From positions 88,565,277-88,629,276 of the forward strand of contig CM031858.1 of NCBI GenBank assembly GCA_018697195.1: a stretch of DNA of 64,000 nt. Direction: 5' to 3'. Both the position numbers and the translations under genes were made by a program. Position 1 is the first letter of the stretch; each line of letters begins with the position of its first letter. Shown here in pieces: positions 1 to 11,500 of the stretch. The notes below the pieces were generated by a model that was given only the letters and a program-made list of their open reading frames with translations, was not told where the DNA came from and did no database searches. Source of the stretch: Certhia americana (taxonomy: Eukaryota > Chordata > Aves > Passeriformes > Certhiidae).

Positions 1-59
1 GCAATGATGATTCTTCACAGAATCCTAGAATGACTCAGTTTAAAAGGGACCTTAAAGAT

Positions 60-1040
60 CACCTAGCTCCAACATCCTGACATGGCCTTGGACATTTTTC
101 ACTCAACCAGTTGCTCAGAATTCCATCCATCCTGGCCTCAAACACTTCCAGAGATGAGACATCCACAGCTTCTCTGACCAACCTGTTCCTGTGCTTCACC
201 ACCCTCACAGTGCAAGATTTCATCCTAACATCAAATCTAAAGCTGCACTTTCAGGTTGAAGCCATTACCCCTTATCCTATCATTATATAGGGTATATAAG
301 GTATATCCTATCGTTATAAGGGTATATATTATATACCCTTTCCAAAGGTTGCCTTCCAGCTTTCCTTCACTCTAGGTGCTGGAAGGCTGCTATAAGGTCT
401 TCCTGCCACCTTTTCTTTTCCAGGCTGAACCGTCCCAATTCTCTCAGTGCATCTTCAAAGGAGAGGTACTCCAGCCCTCTGATAATCTTCTTCGCCCTTC
501 TCTGGATTTGCTCCAACAGGAACAAGTCCTTATGTTGTGGGCCTCTGAGTTGGATGCAGTCCTCCAGGTGGGCCTCACCAGAGCAGAGCAGAGGGGCAGA
601 ATCACCACCCTTTATTTGCTGGCCATGTTGCTTTTGCTGCAGCCCAGGATACCCTTGGCTTTCTGGACAGTGAGTGCACATTGCCAGGTCGTGCTGAGCT
701 TCTTGTCAACCCCCAAGTCCTTCTCCCTTCCCAAGGCTGCTCTTAATCCATTCTCTACATAGGCTGTGTTTGGGATTGCCCAGACCCCTGTGTGGGACCA
801 TACCCTTGGCCTTATTGAGCTTCATGATGTTCATGGAGGTCCCCCTCCCAAAGTCCCTCTGGATGGCACCCCTTTTCTCCAGTGTGTCAACTGCACCACA
901 CAGCTTGGTGTCATAAGCAAACTTGCTGAGGGAGCACTCAGTCCCACTGTCCATGTTGCCAGCAGGGAGGTTGAGCAGTGATGGTCCAGTATCAACCCCT
1001 GAGAGTTCCTTTTCCTGTTTCCTCTTGGACCACTTCATGC
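60..1040 (-). pseudogene. CR1 ORF2 remnant: C-terminal reverse transcriptase and tail
   Basis: This is the decayed coding part of the CR1 copy at 16-1045. Two pieces stay open: about 1092-706 (end of the RT palm and the region after the catalytic loop) and 681-367 (the conserved thumb region with RRAKKIIRGLEYLSFEDALR and the phrase GRFSLEKKRWQEDLIAAF). In intact CR1 ORF2 the catalytic motif is FADD; here 910-921 reads FAYD, so the first aspartate is replaced by tyrosine. The frames are offset from each other, and the stretch 272-345 has gained AT-rich sequence. The product would be inactive; no endonuclease domain is present. Confidence 0.85.
272..345. repeat. AT-rich duplication inside the CR1 copy
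   Basis: The motif TATCCTATC followed by A/G and TTATA occurs twice about 30 bp apart (from about 274 and 304), each followed by GGGTATATA-like sequence. CR1 normally has a single CCTATC block here. The copy therefore seems to have gained about 30-35 bp by local duplication after insertion. Confidence 0.6.
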
Positions 1041-3280
1041 GGAAAAATAATCTTCCAACTGAAAACATCACTGTATCCTGTTGTCTTAGCATCCAGGGAG
1101 GACAAGCTAGGTAGGGAGGGGGTCAATTAGCACATGCACATGGCTGTGGGTCTGTAATATGCAATACATGCATATGTGAGGAAAAACAGCAGAGTACACA
1201 CTGAAGTCTGCTAGATTTTCCTTTTGCTTATTGTTTTGTGTCTATATTCGACTACCGTCTTCTGGGAAAACTTGAGTTTGATAACAAACAGTCTGCTGTG
1301 AAAACATGCACAAAAGAGGATGACATCTGCATTACTTAAATATTTAACGTGCTAAAAGCAGCACTAAAATACTACCCAACAGTATGATATATACTGTATT
1401 CCTGTACATTTTCCAGAACTGAAATCTGATGGCCATATGTTAAAATAAAGGAACATGGCTTTCCCTAGAAGGTAATATTTTTTTACTTCTAACAACAGAT
1501 GCATGTAGTGCTCTCTGCCAGAGAGAGGAAAACGTCACAATTAGGAAAAGGGTTGGAACTCGGGTTTATTTACTTGCTCAGAGAACTGGATTTCTCTCTA
1601 AATCTTTTTATTTGTGATTTCTAGCATTTCTGGATACAGACTTATATTTTCTGATGCATTTTATTTCTAGTGGGTTTTTTTGGTAGTGTTCATCCTTCCA
1701 TTGAAGAGAAAACCTTGACAAACTGTTCTAATGTAAATAATTGACCCAGAGAATTTGAAAATCCATAATCCAAAACGAATACCTTAATTTTCTAAAGCAC
1801 AGTGTACCCCCTCTTTCAAAATAGTCTCTTGGGCTTGGGGGAGGGAGAGAAGGAGTATATATACTTTTATCTTCTAAATTTAAAATATTTTTAATATTTG
1901 ATTTTGTCAATTTCAGGTTTGTTCAGTTTACCTCCCCCAGAATGTCTTGGTAACTGCTTGTACCATGGTAGAAAAGGGAATATCTGTGAGGACTGTTTTC
2001 TCATTCTTTAAGCAGAGCATGACAATTTACTTTATTTTAACATGATGTATGGTATGCACCTGTCATTCCCAAAAAAGGTGCAGGAAATGGTGACACCAGC
2101 ACTTTTCTTTTATTCCTTTTTTTCCTTTGAACCAAGTGTTCAATCCTGAACCAAGAGGAGTACCATGGTACTTCTCTGTAGGACTCAGTAGTCTTCCGTG
2201 GATAAATCAGCTACTGTCTCTGTTCTCAACTACACTAGTTCCACCCATGCATTACAAATTCAAACTTGTAAAACACACAGGTTCCTTTATTTCTTTGTTT
2301 ATACCGATAGTCAAAAGCAGTCCCTTTCATCGCTACGTTCATATCAGTCCCCACCCAGTCCTCTCCAATCACAAGGAATTCTGCACTGCTCTGAAGCCTA
2401 TATTATCTATTCCATGTGGGCAATACACAAGCAGCCATAAAGCATCCATTTTGTCACAAATTTAATCTATAGTAAAGGTGCAACCCAGAGACACTGTGAG
2501 GAATTGAGTGCATTATTCACACTCAGTCCTGCTATAGCACAAGACTTTGTTTGCAGTAAAACTGCTTGCTCTGGACCCCATACACACTTTGTGTTCATAC
2601 ACTGCATTATGTGGATCCTGCTTAGAGCTCCTGTTAAGCCCTGACAGAAACAGGGAAGACCTCTGAGGAAGCTTACTGCATGCAAAATTGAAGGTGAGAT
2701 GTTTGAGGACTTTTAAAACAGCCTGTAACTCCCTTCCATGGTCAAATAGGGATGGTTGTTAAATGTTTTAAACTGATCCAGTAGCTGGAAAGGGGGTCTT
2801 GTCATGGGATCAGAAATCTGGTAGAAGACAGCAGGAAAACGGAAGGCTGGACACAGAGAGTTGGATCCTTTCTCCACAGGCTTTCTCCTGTATGAGAATT
2901 ACTGGTGTTCTGGTACTCTTACTGAGAGCAGATTTTTGGAACACTATGACTGAAACTGTCATCCATTTAGAACCGTTTAGCACGCAGAGAAACAAGGATG
3001 AATTCTGCTGTGAAATGCTGACAATTACAGGCAGAAAAAAATTAACACAGGTCAGCTTTGCAAATTTTAATGTATCTACCTATAATTTAACTATTGCTTA
3101 ACTAAATTCTTCACATGGTAAAAGTGATATATCTTCAGGGATAAAAGGTTGAAATAACATTTTGAAATTTCCTCCTAGTTTGGACCCAGTTAAATAAAGC
3201 ACTATATCTTGATTTTTGCCCTTTATGTCTTTATTAAGCTGAATGCGTACGTGTTCATCAAAATTTTGGGGTTCAGGGTT

Positions 3281-3417
3281 TTTTTTGGGGGTTTTTTTTT
3301 TGTTTGTTTTTGGGTTTTTCTTGAAGACGGGTACCCTGAACTTGCAAAACTTTTTATACTTTATTTTTGCTTAAAAATCATGCACAAAAACAAACAAACA
3401 AAAAAAAACCCAAAAAA
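3281..3417. repeat. Imperfect inverted repeat of T/G and A/C tracts
   Basis: Left arm 3281-3314 is only T and G (T6, G5, T10, then GTTTGTTTTTGGG). Right arm 3385-3417 is only A and C in the matching reversed order (CAAAAACAAACAAACA, A run, CCC, A6). The arms pair over about 28-30 bp with small bulges, separated by about 70 bp. Extra G runs lie just outside the left arm (3268-3271 and 3276-3278). Confidence 0.8.
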
Positions 3418-5542
3418 TAAATCCCTTATGCAAAGAAATTAACTGTAAGGAATTAGTTTCAAAGCTAGATAATTGCATTCCAGCTCTGTGACTTTGCTTC
3501 TGAGACCCCAGCTAGACACAATGCACATTTTTTTGCTAATGATAGAGAGAGATCCTAATGAAGGACTAAGGAAATTACCCAAGTAGTTTGTGTACTGGCA
3601 TCACAGCTGCCATCTAAAATGGTGCCTCAACATGTTTAATTGATGCATCTCTGACAAGTAACATTAGCTGTAAGTCAACTAAGTTTATCTACCTTGATGA
3701 AATTCCTATTCTGTGTTGAAGGAGAATACTTTTCTGATCTCTACTCTATGTTTAGGCTCTTGTTCTGAAACGTTAAGGTGCACAGGAATCCCTGGTGCAA
3801 ATTAATCTTCTATGGTCTTCTTTCAAGTGAAACTAACTCCCGTGCTTGTCTCCTCTGTGCAGCTGTCAAGCCATTTGGAGACTTATTGATCCTTGCCACA
3901 ATAGAACAGTGACACTTGAGCAACAACAAACTGCTTTTGAGTGTTTTCTGATGTATTGCTGGCATTAATGCTATTCAGGTTAGCACTCGGGCCAGATTTG
4001 TTGCTTTGTTTCACTTGATGTTGCTCTATTCTTTGTTTATTGTCTTCAAATATGGATATGCTTACAATCTAATTTACACAGCAACCTAGAAACAGAACTC
4101 CTTTTTTGAAGTACGCTGTTGTTTACTACCATTCTTTTTACAAACAGAGAAGCAAATAAGCTCTAGCATTGCAGTTTGTTTCAGTGCTGAAGAAGGAGAA
4201 GAAGAATTGCTGGGATCTGTGTTATACATGAAGCCAAGACTGCTAAAGTGTATGGGTTGCTGAAATCTAACATGACTGGGCACATGGAGGCAGGGAAAGT
4301 AGGGGTGTTTATGCTTTGTTTTTTTTAGGATATAGGTAATGGAAGTCATATGGCTGCATTGATCTTCACACAGCAATAAATTGAAGGACAGATTTGTAAC
4401 AACTGGGACCTATGAGCAACTTGTGGCAATGTAGAGAAGCAAAACATTGCAGAGCTTGTTTCACACTCCCTGTTCAGAGATGATTTTATTGAACTGTGCT
4501 GAAAGATGCATGAAAGATTCAGGAAGGTTTTGTGGTAAAGGGTAGGGTATGTACAGTAATAGCAGAATGCATATGACAGCAGGAACAGTGAGACTGTTGT
4601 CATGCTTGATTGCTGGTGTCAATTCTTTCCAGAAAAAGAAGCTGCGTATGTAAAACTACAGGGAAAAAAGAATAAAAATGCAATGCGTAGAAATAGGACA
4701 CAACTTGAAAACACTCCAGTTGGAGACAGATGAACTTTATTCTGATATGTCTAATATACTGAATCTTTTGTGGAGAACCCTGTAGGTTCTCTGGGATTTC
4801 AATCCAAAATTTCATGTGGTTTAGGTGTGTCTGTTTGCTCAAGGGCATTTGGGGGGATCTTGAGGTCACAGACAAGTAGCTAGGTGTAGATAGTGCATAC
4901 ATTCCGAAACTTATGTGAGAGACTTGAAACATTTTTTTAGAAAAGAAAGCATTGATAAAATCCTATTTGAAAAGCCATTTGCAAGAAGTATATCTCAGGG
5001 TAGCAGTCACAAACTTCAGGTGTTTGATGCAGCTATTTTTGCATGGCATGTGGTAAATGTACTGAGTAATACTTCCAATAACTAATCTGCCGTCTCTCCA
5101 GACATACAAGTGTCTTTTGTTTTATGCCCAGGGCTGGGAACTGTCTCGGAGATGCCATTTGGCAAAGAAGAGATAGGTGAGAGTCTCAGCATCTACTCCA
5201 AAGACTACTTAGAAATGCTGTCTGCTGTCTCCCTCTCCACAGCTGGTAGCCCCTATAAATAGCATCAGTTTGACAACAGCTTTTTTCATTGGAAATGGTT
5301 GAGGAGAGAAGAGGTAAGGAAGGGAAAGAGCATGCAAGCTCTGCTGTGTGACAGCTGAGCACAGGTTAAGAGGGTTTATTGAAGACCTTTCCTGAGGCCA
5401 AGGTGAGACGTATAACAGGAGGGAAGAGGAAGAGGCATTTTAAAAGCAAACAAAAGGTGATGAAGACAAAGCAAGAGTCTTTGAAGGGTTCTGAAGATGT
5501 GTGTCCTGAAAAAATAAAAGTATGTTCTATCACTCCTTTTTC

Positions 5543-5559
5543 TTTTTTTTTTTTTTTTT
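5543..5559. repeat. Poly-T tract (T17)
   Basis: A run of 17 T follows CTTTTTC and is followed by GTTTGTTTATTTT. It could be the reverse of a retrocopy tail, but no recognisable transcript lies beside it. Confidence 0.8.
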
Positions 5560-6486
5560 GTTTGTTTATTTTACATTTGTGTGTCTCTATCAACATATGA
5601 CAAAAAGAGGAACAGCATGGATATATTGTTCCTGGACTGTGACAAAGCAGATTGCTTAATCTTCTAATGAAGTTGTAATACAGGTTTGTTATTTCCCTTT
5701 CCATTATGCTGAGAAACTTGGAAAAAAAAAATTCTAGGTAATTTCTTATGTCAAAGGAAAATTTCAGGCTTGCATTTTTCAATGTATGGCAGTTGTGTGT
5801 ATCCTGTACTGGTGTGTGACAGACTGTCAGAGAATAAGTACTTTGTTAAGTACTAGTTAATTTATTGTGACATTCATCTCTTTGCAGTGATTAGGTTTTT
5901 GACAGATGTTTTTCCCCTTTTCAATTAACACCTGTGCGAGGAAAAGCCTCATCTAGGCAAGTTATTTATTTGAGCCTACTTAGACCCGGTTTTCACCCAT
6001 GGATGTGAGAATACAGACAGTACACTGAAACCGAGCTCTGCCTCAGAGTCAAGGTAGCAAATATCCTTCTTTCTAAAGTTAAGGCAAGCCTCCTCTGTTG
6101 CCTGCCTGAATCTTTTCTACTGCTTCCTTTACCAAAGGCTCTGACCCTGACACCACTCTCCTGAGCAGCATTGCCCACAAAATGGTCAACATTCCTACAA
6201 TGTTGTCAGATGGAGTATTCTATTCCTGCTTCAAAACTAAAGCTTCTTTGATATTGCCTTAATCAACTTTAAACATAAAGGGTTGTTCAAATGTCTTTTC
6301 TGCAGATATATTTCCATGTAATTCTATTATTTAAAGATAGAAATAAACATTTTTGAAATAGCCCTTTTGTGGAATAGTCAAATCTAAAATCTCTATCAAT
6401 ATCTGATCATTTGATTGATTATTTATTTGAACAAATTAAGTAGTATATTTCAGTCTTGGACCAAAACTTGGGGTTTATGGAAGGCC

Positions 6487-6560
6487 AGAAACCTTATGTC
6501 CAAAAACTATGACTGAGAAACTGAGAAACCTTATGTCCAGAAACTATGTCCAGAAACTAT
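6487..6560 (+). repeat. Short nested tandem repeat (37-bp and 13-bp periods)
   Basis: AGAAACCTTATGTCC starts at 6487 and again at 6524 (period 37). Inside the second copy TGTCCAGAAACTA is repeated at 6534 and 6547 (period 13). A further degenerate unit (ATGCCCAGAAA) follows to about 6571. The array ends about 30 bp before the recognisable start of the CR1 copy. Confidence 0.8.
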
Positions 6561-6594
6561 ATGCCCAGAAAAAATGACTGAGATCAGAAAGATT

Positions 6595-8500
6595 TGAATG
6601 TTCTGAAAGACAATTTGGAAGAGAAGAAGACTGGCATGGTTGAGTGGGGAGCCTTCACAGGAATTAATGTCGAAAAGTCTATCATCTTTGGAAAAAGGGG
6701 CAGGCAACTCAGGAGGTATACAAAGATGTCGTTAGATCATTCAGAAAGATGAATGCTCAGTTAGAACTCAATCTGCCCACAAATATAAAAAGCACTTTTT
6801 AAAAGGGTTTATAAATACATCAATAACAAAAGGAGGGCCAAGGAAAACCCCACACTCTTTATTGGATGTGGAGATGGGGAATAGAGTCACCAAAGATGAG
6901 GAGAAGGCTGAGTTACTTAACAAGTTCTTTGCCTCCGTCTTCAGCAGTTAGACCTGTTATACTCAGGACCACTGGCCTCTTGAGCTGTTGGACAAGGACA
7001 GGAAGCAGAAAGAACAGCCTGAAATCCAGGAGGGAGCAATCAGTGACCTGTTGAGCTGCTTAGGTTCTCACAAGTCCATGGGAGCAGATGGGATCCATCA
7101 AACTCCAGAATGATGAGGCAGCTGGTGGAAAGACTCTCCAAGCTTCTCTCCATCATTTGACATGGCTCACTGGGGATGTCCCAGAGGATTGGAGGCTGGC
7201 CAGTGTGACACCCATCCATAAGAAGGGCTGAAGGAGAATCCAGGGAACTACAGGCCTGTCAGCCTGCCCTTGGTGCCCAGCAAAGTTATGTAACAGATGA
7301 CCTTGAGTGTGATCACACAGCATGTACAGGACAACCAAGAGCTGAGATCCAGCCAGCACAGGTTCAGGAAAGGCATGTCCTGCCTGGACAACCTGATCTC
7401 CTTTTATGACCAGGTGACCCACCTGGTGGATGAGGCACAGGCTGTGGATGTGTCTATCTGACTTCAGCAAAGCCTTTGACACTGTCTTCCACGGCAGTCT
7501 TCTGGAAAAGCTGGCAGCCCATGGCTTGGCCAGGTGGGACCTTTGCAGCATTAGGAACAGGCTGGATGGCCAATGGTGGGGAATGATTCTGCCTCCAGTT
7601 GGAGCCAGTCACTGGTGGTGTCCTCCAGGGATCAGTGTTGGATGCAGTCCTGCGCAATACATTGATGATACAGCTGAGGGGATCCAGTGCATCCTCAGTA
7701 AATTTACGGACACCAAGATGGGTGTGAGTGTAAATCTACTGGAAGGTAGGAGGACTCTGTGGAGATCTGGACAGGCTGGATTGATGGGACAAGACCAATG
7801 ATATGAGGTTCAACAAGACCAAGTCCTGAATCCTGTACTTTGCCCACAACAACCCCATGCAGTGCTACAGGCTGGGGATGGTGCATGGAAAGTTTCTCAG
7901 TAGAAAAGGACTTGAGGATGCTGTTTGAACAGTGGCTGAACATGAGCCAGCAGTGTGCCCAGGTGACCAAGAAGGCCAGAGGCATCCTGGCCTGTATCAG
8001 GAATAGTGTGGACAGCAGGACCAGGCAAGTGATTGTTCCATTTCCTTGGTGCTGGTGAGGCCACACTTCAAGTCTTAGGCACAGTTCTGGGCACCTCAGC
8101 TCAGAAATGACATTGAGGTGCTGGAGGGAGTAGTGAGAGGGGCAACAAAGCTGGTGAAGCATCCAGAGGGTAAGTCCTATGAGGCGCAGCTGACAAAGCT
8201 AGGGTCATTTAGCCTGGAGATTAGAAGACTTAGGGGAAACCTTATCAACTCTCTACAAGCACCTGAAAGGAGGTTGTATCTAGGTGGGGGTCAGGGTCAG
8301 CCTCTTCTCCTATGTAACAAGCGATGGGAAGAGAGGAAATGGCCTCAAGCTGTGCCAGGGGAGGTTCAGGATGGACATTAGGAAGAGTTTCTTCACAGTA
8401 AGGGTGATTAAACTCTGGAATGGGCTACTCAGGTAGGTGGTGGAGTCGCCATCCCTGAACATGTTTAAGGAAAGACTGGATGTGGCATGGTTTAGTTGGC
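6595..8500 (+). pseudogene. CR1 ORF2 reverse-transcriptase remnant
   Basis: This is the inactivated RT of the CR1 copy. The RT motif with the first catalytic aspartate survives (SDFSKAFDT, Asp at 7460-7462), but relative to the CR1 pattern two one-base losses just before it (near 7451 and 7459) shift the frame. The second catalytic motif, normally FADD followed by TKL, reads KFTDTKM at 7700-7720: one aspartate codon is missing. A small deletion also removes part of the strand before it (near 7650-7665). The open piece 7840-8058 keeps the thumb phrase NMSQQCAQVTKKARGILACI, and 8118-8381 keeps [17 protein letters not shown]. The endonuclease and ORF1 are absent. The 3' end of the coding part is set by the phrase for [16 protein letters not shown] near 8382-8430. 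Confidence 0.88.
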
Positions 8501-8577
8501 ATGGTGGTGTTCAGTCATAGGCTGGACCAGATTATCTCAGAGGTCTTTTCTAGCCTAATTGATTCAGTGAATCTGCA
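6595..8577 (+). mobile_element. CR1 non-LTR retrotransposon, long 5'-truncated copy
   Basis: This is about 2 kb of CR1 in plus orientation. It begins in the linker before the RT (a degraded WKRRRLAWLSG phrase near 6617-6650), continues through the finger region (LLDVEMGNRVTKDEEKAELL near 6860-6920) and the RT core (SDFSKAFDTVFHGSLLEKLA near 7457-7516), then the thumb and C-terminus, and ends in the CR1 tail (GGTCTTTTCTAGCCTAATTG followed by weak octamers 8561-8577). It is the best preserved repeat in the window, but many frameshifts and stops make it non-functional. Its front end is uncertain by about 30 bp because similarity fades gradually. Confidence 0.95.
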
Positions 8578-11500
8578 AATGAAAATAAGATTTTTAAAAT
8601 TGAGTTTGCCAATTAACAGTCTTATGTCACCCATTTTGGTAATGAAGTGGAAAAGAGAAAATCTGAATATGTAGGACTGTAATGCACATGAGGTGAGCAT
8701 CACTTTGGGGATTGTTACCTGCTAAACTCCAAAATCACCTGTCCTGGTGAGGCTGCATGCCTCACATATGGGTGTATGTCTTTCATAATTGCAAGGACAA
8801 GGCAATGCAGCTGTGGCCTGCCTGGGAGCTGGTGTCTGCTTTTGATGTCCTGTTGCTGATGGGCAGGCAGCACAGTAGGATCCTCCACCCCTTTCAGGAG
8901 TGTAGGGGTCAGACCATGATGGAGGGCCTGCCTGGTGATATGTAGCAGAAAGAGATGTGCTGAAGGAGCAGGGAGATGAGAGGCTCTCTGTCTCCCACAG
9001 CCTAAATAAAGAATTCCCTTCATACTCCTTAAAATTCAAATACTGTTTTCACTCTGCTAGGAAGGATCCTGCAGGCACCAAGCACAGGGAAGGTGCTTAA
9101 CAAGTAATAAAGAACAGCAATAACAACTGATTAGGTCTGGGCAGGTAAGAAGAAGGGGAATACTTTGTGAGTATTTAAAATCTTAAAATGTATTGCAAGC
9201 AGGTCCCTCCGTGCACTGTTGTTAATTACCTAGACAACAGAAGCTGTGCAATCACCTTCAATCACCGGCTTCTATTTAATAAGCTTATTGTAATGTATTG
9301 CAATTAACACTCTCCTAACAGTTTGTGCAAATTTTCAGCTTTTTCTCCCAGAGTAGCATTGTAAATCAAGCTATAAAATCCATTGGTAAATCTACTTTCC
9401 CCTGTTAAAGTAAGTGGATGAAAATACCTGGTGGCAGAGCTGAAAGTGGCACCCTCTGGGTAATGGAATGGGATTGCCAAGCAGTGCTGGACAGCTGCAG
9501 CTGCACCCCTAGTGTGGGTGGGTCCCACAATTAATTGTTAAAATTCTGGGGGAGATCTCACAAGTCCACTAGAAACATTTGTAGACTCACACTATTTAAA
9601 ATACTTTCAGTGTCAGAAGAAGAATACTATTGGTCTCTCATCCATAGCTAAATCAGGTAAAATTCCTTCTCAGTTGTACCAGCTCTATTCAGAACAACTG
9701 TCAATTGGAAGTTGATCCAATTGACATCAGAAAAACAAGAGCAAACTTCATCCTAAATAAAGTCCCCTCTAAGTTTAATTTGCCTGTGTATGGATTTGGC
9801 TGAATTAGTTTCTTGGATGCATCTGCAGCATCTGGATGTATGCGTATGCACTTGTGAGATTCTGCTGGCAGGCAGCTCTGGTGTGTGTGCTGTTAGCAGT
9901 CACAAAAGTAAAGTAATGAGAGGGAGTACTTGAGAACGATTCTGCAAGGATGATGCTCTGCCCAGGAAGCAATTCTTTGCAGGCAGGATAGTACTGTGTA
10001 GTGTATTATCCCCTGGCTATTTATGAACATACTGATACTCTCTGATACTTTTCTATTCCAGGCTGGATTTAGGCAATGCACTAGAGTGCTGAAATAAAAG
10101 AAACAGAGCAGTATTTTGACAGACACATCCCCAACATTAAGCATTAAGTTCTGAGAGATGTTTCTTTTTTCCTCATAAGTTTTTTAGACTATTTACAGGT
10201 TTTGCAAAATATTTATGGAGGGAAAATACCTGCAACAGTTATCAATGATCAGATGAGACATTCCACCATTTAAAAGGTGTTTATCTGTGGTATCTGAAGA
10301 TACCATGCTGTGTGGAATTGGACGATATAAATGTCCTGTATGATGTTTGTATCTGTAAGACTCTTCAAAGTTGAGTAGAGGAAGAGAGGCAGTTCTAAAA
10401 AGAAAAAACACAGGCAAATAGAGGCAGTTATCTCAATTGCCTGTTCTATGTTTTTGTAGTGTTTTATCTAAGCGCAGAGTTTAACCAGCTCTAACAACAG
10501 GTGAACACTTGCCAGCCCCTTCTGGACAACCACTGAGGAGAAAAAAAATCCTCTTTCAGGAAAAATCTTAAAACTTCAAAATTAAACTCTTTGGTTTGTT
10601 TGGTTTTAATACCTTTCTTCATCTCCAAGTAAGCATGCTTTCAAAATGAACTCTGTTGGTGGGATTTTTCATTTGCTTGTAAGTTGTTAGACTCTCCCTG
10701 TGTAAGTCCTCAATCAGGCTTGTTTAAACAGTTCCTTTTCTGCTGCAGAGACTGATAGGAGGCAGGTGCTTTAAGTTTTTAGAGGGAATTTTCCATTTAG
10801 GTGTGGTTTTAATCCTGTTTCCTTTCCAATTTTTTTTTTTCCAAATAATCATAGTCTTTCCTTCTGCATTTGGGCATTGGTGAGAAACAGGCAAAGAATT
10901 CCTTTTCAGCCCTCTCGGGAGTGGTGCAACTGCAGCCCAGATGTCAGATGGTCAGAGAGACTTAACTCTGGGCCAGGTCCTGCTCCCTGCTTGGAAATAT
11001 TACAGCAAGCAGCATTTTGGTGCAAGCAGCCATGGCACATATAAGGCTGTTGTTTGATCTGAACTACAAAAGCTTCTTTCTGTGAAGCTGAGTTTTTACG
11101 CATCGATGAAATATTTTGATTTTTTGGGGTTATGGGACATACAGTGCCTCATTATCAAGTTCCGGCAGCAGTGGTGCTGTGTTGCTATTTATGGGTGTGT
11201 TGTCACTTTGATTAGTGGACTTAAGGGGCTCAGCTGCATTCCACTTCCTCTAATGTATATTCCTATCACAAATGTTATCTCAAGTTTGCAGCATAAATCA
11301 GGAACATTTTTAACTGCACAGACCAAGGGATATGAGAACAAGGCAAAGTGCTGGTAGAGCTACAAGACTTACTGAATAGTTATCTTAAAGTTCAGAAAAT
11401 GCTACTAGATGTCTGTTGAAACCAAGCCCCCAAATGAAAGAGAAAAATAATTATTGTACAGATTAATTTTCAGTTTTCATCCAAACTAGATCTGTTTAGT

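Larger units (their letters stand above)
16..1045 (-). mobile_element. CR1 non-LTR retrotransposon, 5'-truncated copy
   Basis: Read on the minus strand this is the 3' part of a CR1 LINE. The first bases hold two degenerate terminal octamers (16-23 and 24-31), then the CR1 tail and the C-terminal half of ORF2 in reverse. Typical CR1 phrases seen in reverse include the piece translating as QRRAKKIIRGLEYLSFEDAL (about 400-510) and the RT stretch around FAYDTKL (about 904-921). The copy loses similarity near 1045, so it lacks the 5' UTR, ORF1, the endonuclease and the front of the RT, which is the normal outcome of 5'-truncated target-primed insertion. Frameshifts and stops break ORF2. Family assignment rests on remembered CR1 consensus features; the 5' boundary is uncertain by some tens of bases. 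Confidence 0.93.
1046..6480. other. No gene recognised; AT-rich single-copy-looking DNA
   Basis: Apart from the inverted repeat at 3281-3417 and a T tract at 5543-5559, nothing recognisable is present. Open frames of 96-138 codons (for example 2127-2465 plus, 4600-4932 minus and 5366-5782 minus) have no domain, no codon bias and no splice context, and are as long as chance predicts in AT-rich DNA. Confidence 0.6.

Noticed and set aside
376..762. Plus-strand 128-codon frame
   Set aside because: It is the antisense shadow of the CR1 ORF2 remnant on the minus strand.
2127..2465. 112-codon plus frame
   Set aside because: No domain, no codon preference and no splice context; within chance length.
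5250..5262. CCCCTATAAATAGC as a TATA-box promoter
   Set aside because: A lone TATA-like match in AT-rich DNA with no CpG-rich surroundings or downstream exon is expected by chance.
5543..5559. Poly-T tract as the tail of a processed pseudogene on the minus strand
   Set aside because: The sequence to its right (5560-5800) shows no recognisable transcript, and no target-site duplication is visible.
5366..5782. 138-codon minus frame, the longest in the window
   Set aside because: Contains a lysine run encoded by the poly-T tract and hydrophobic low-complexity residues; the length is what chance predicts in AT-rich DNA.
7153..8162. Minus-strand frames of 132 and 152 codons
   Set aside because: They are antisense to the CR1 reverse-transcriptase remnant on the plus strand, whose motifs explain the DNA.
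8715..9039. Two overlapping minus frames of just over 100 codons
   Set aside because: Both read the same G+C-richer DNA in different frames; no motif, no family resemblance, no splice signals.
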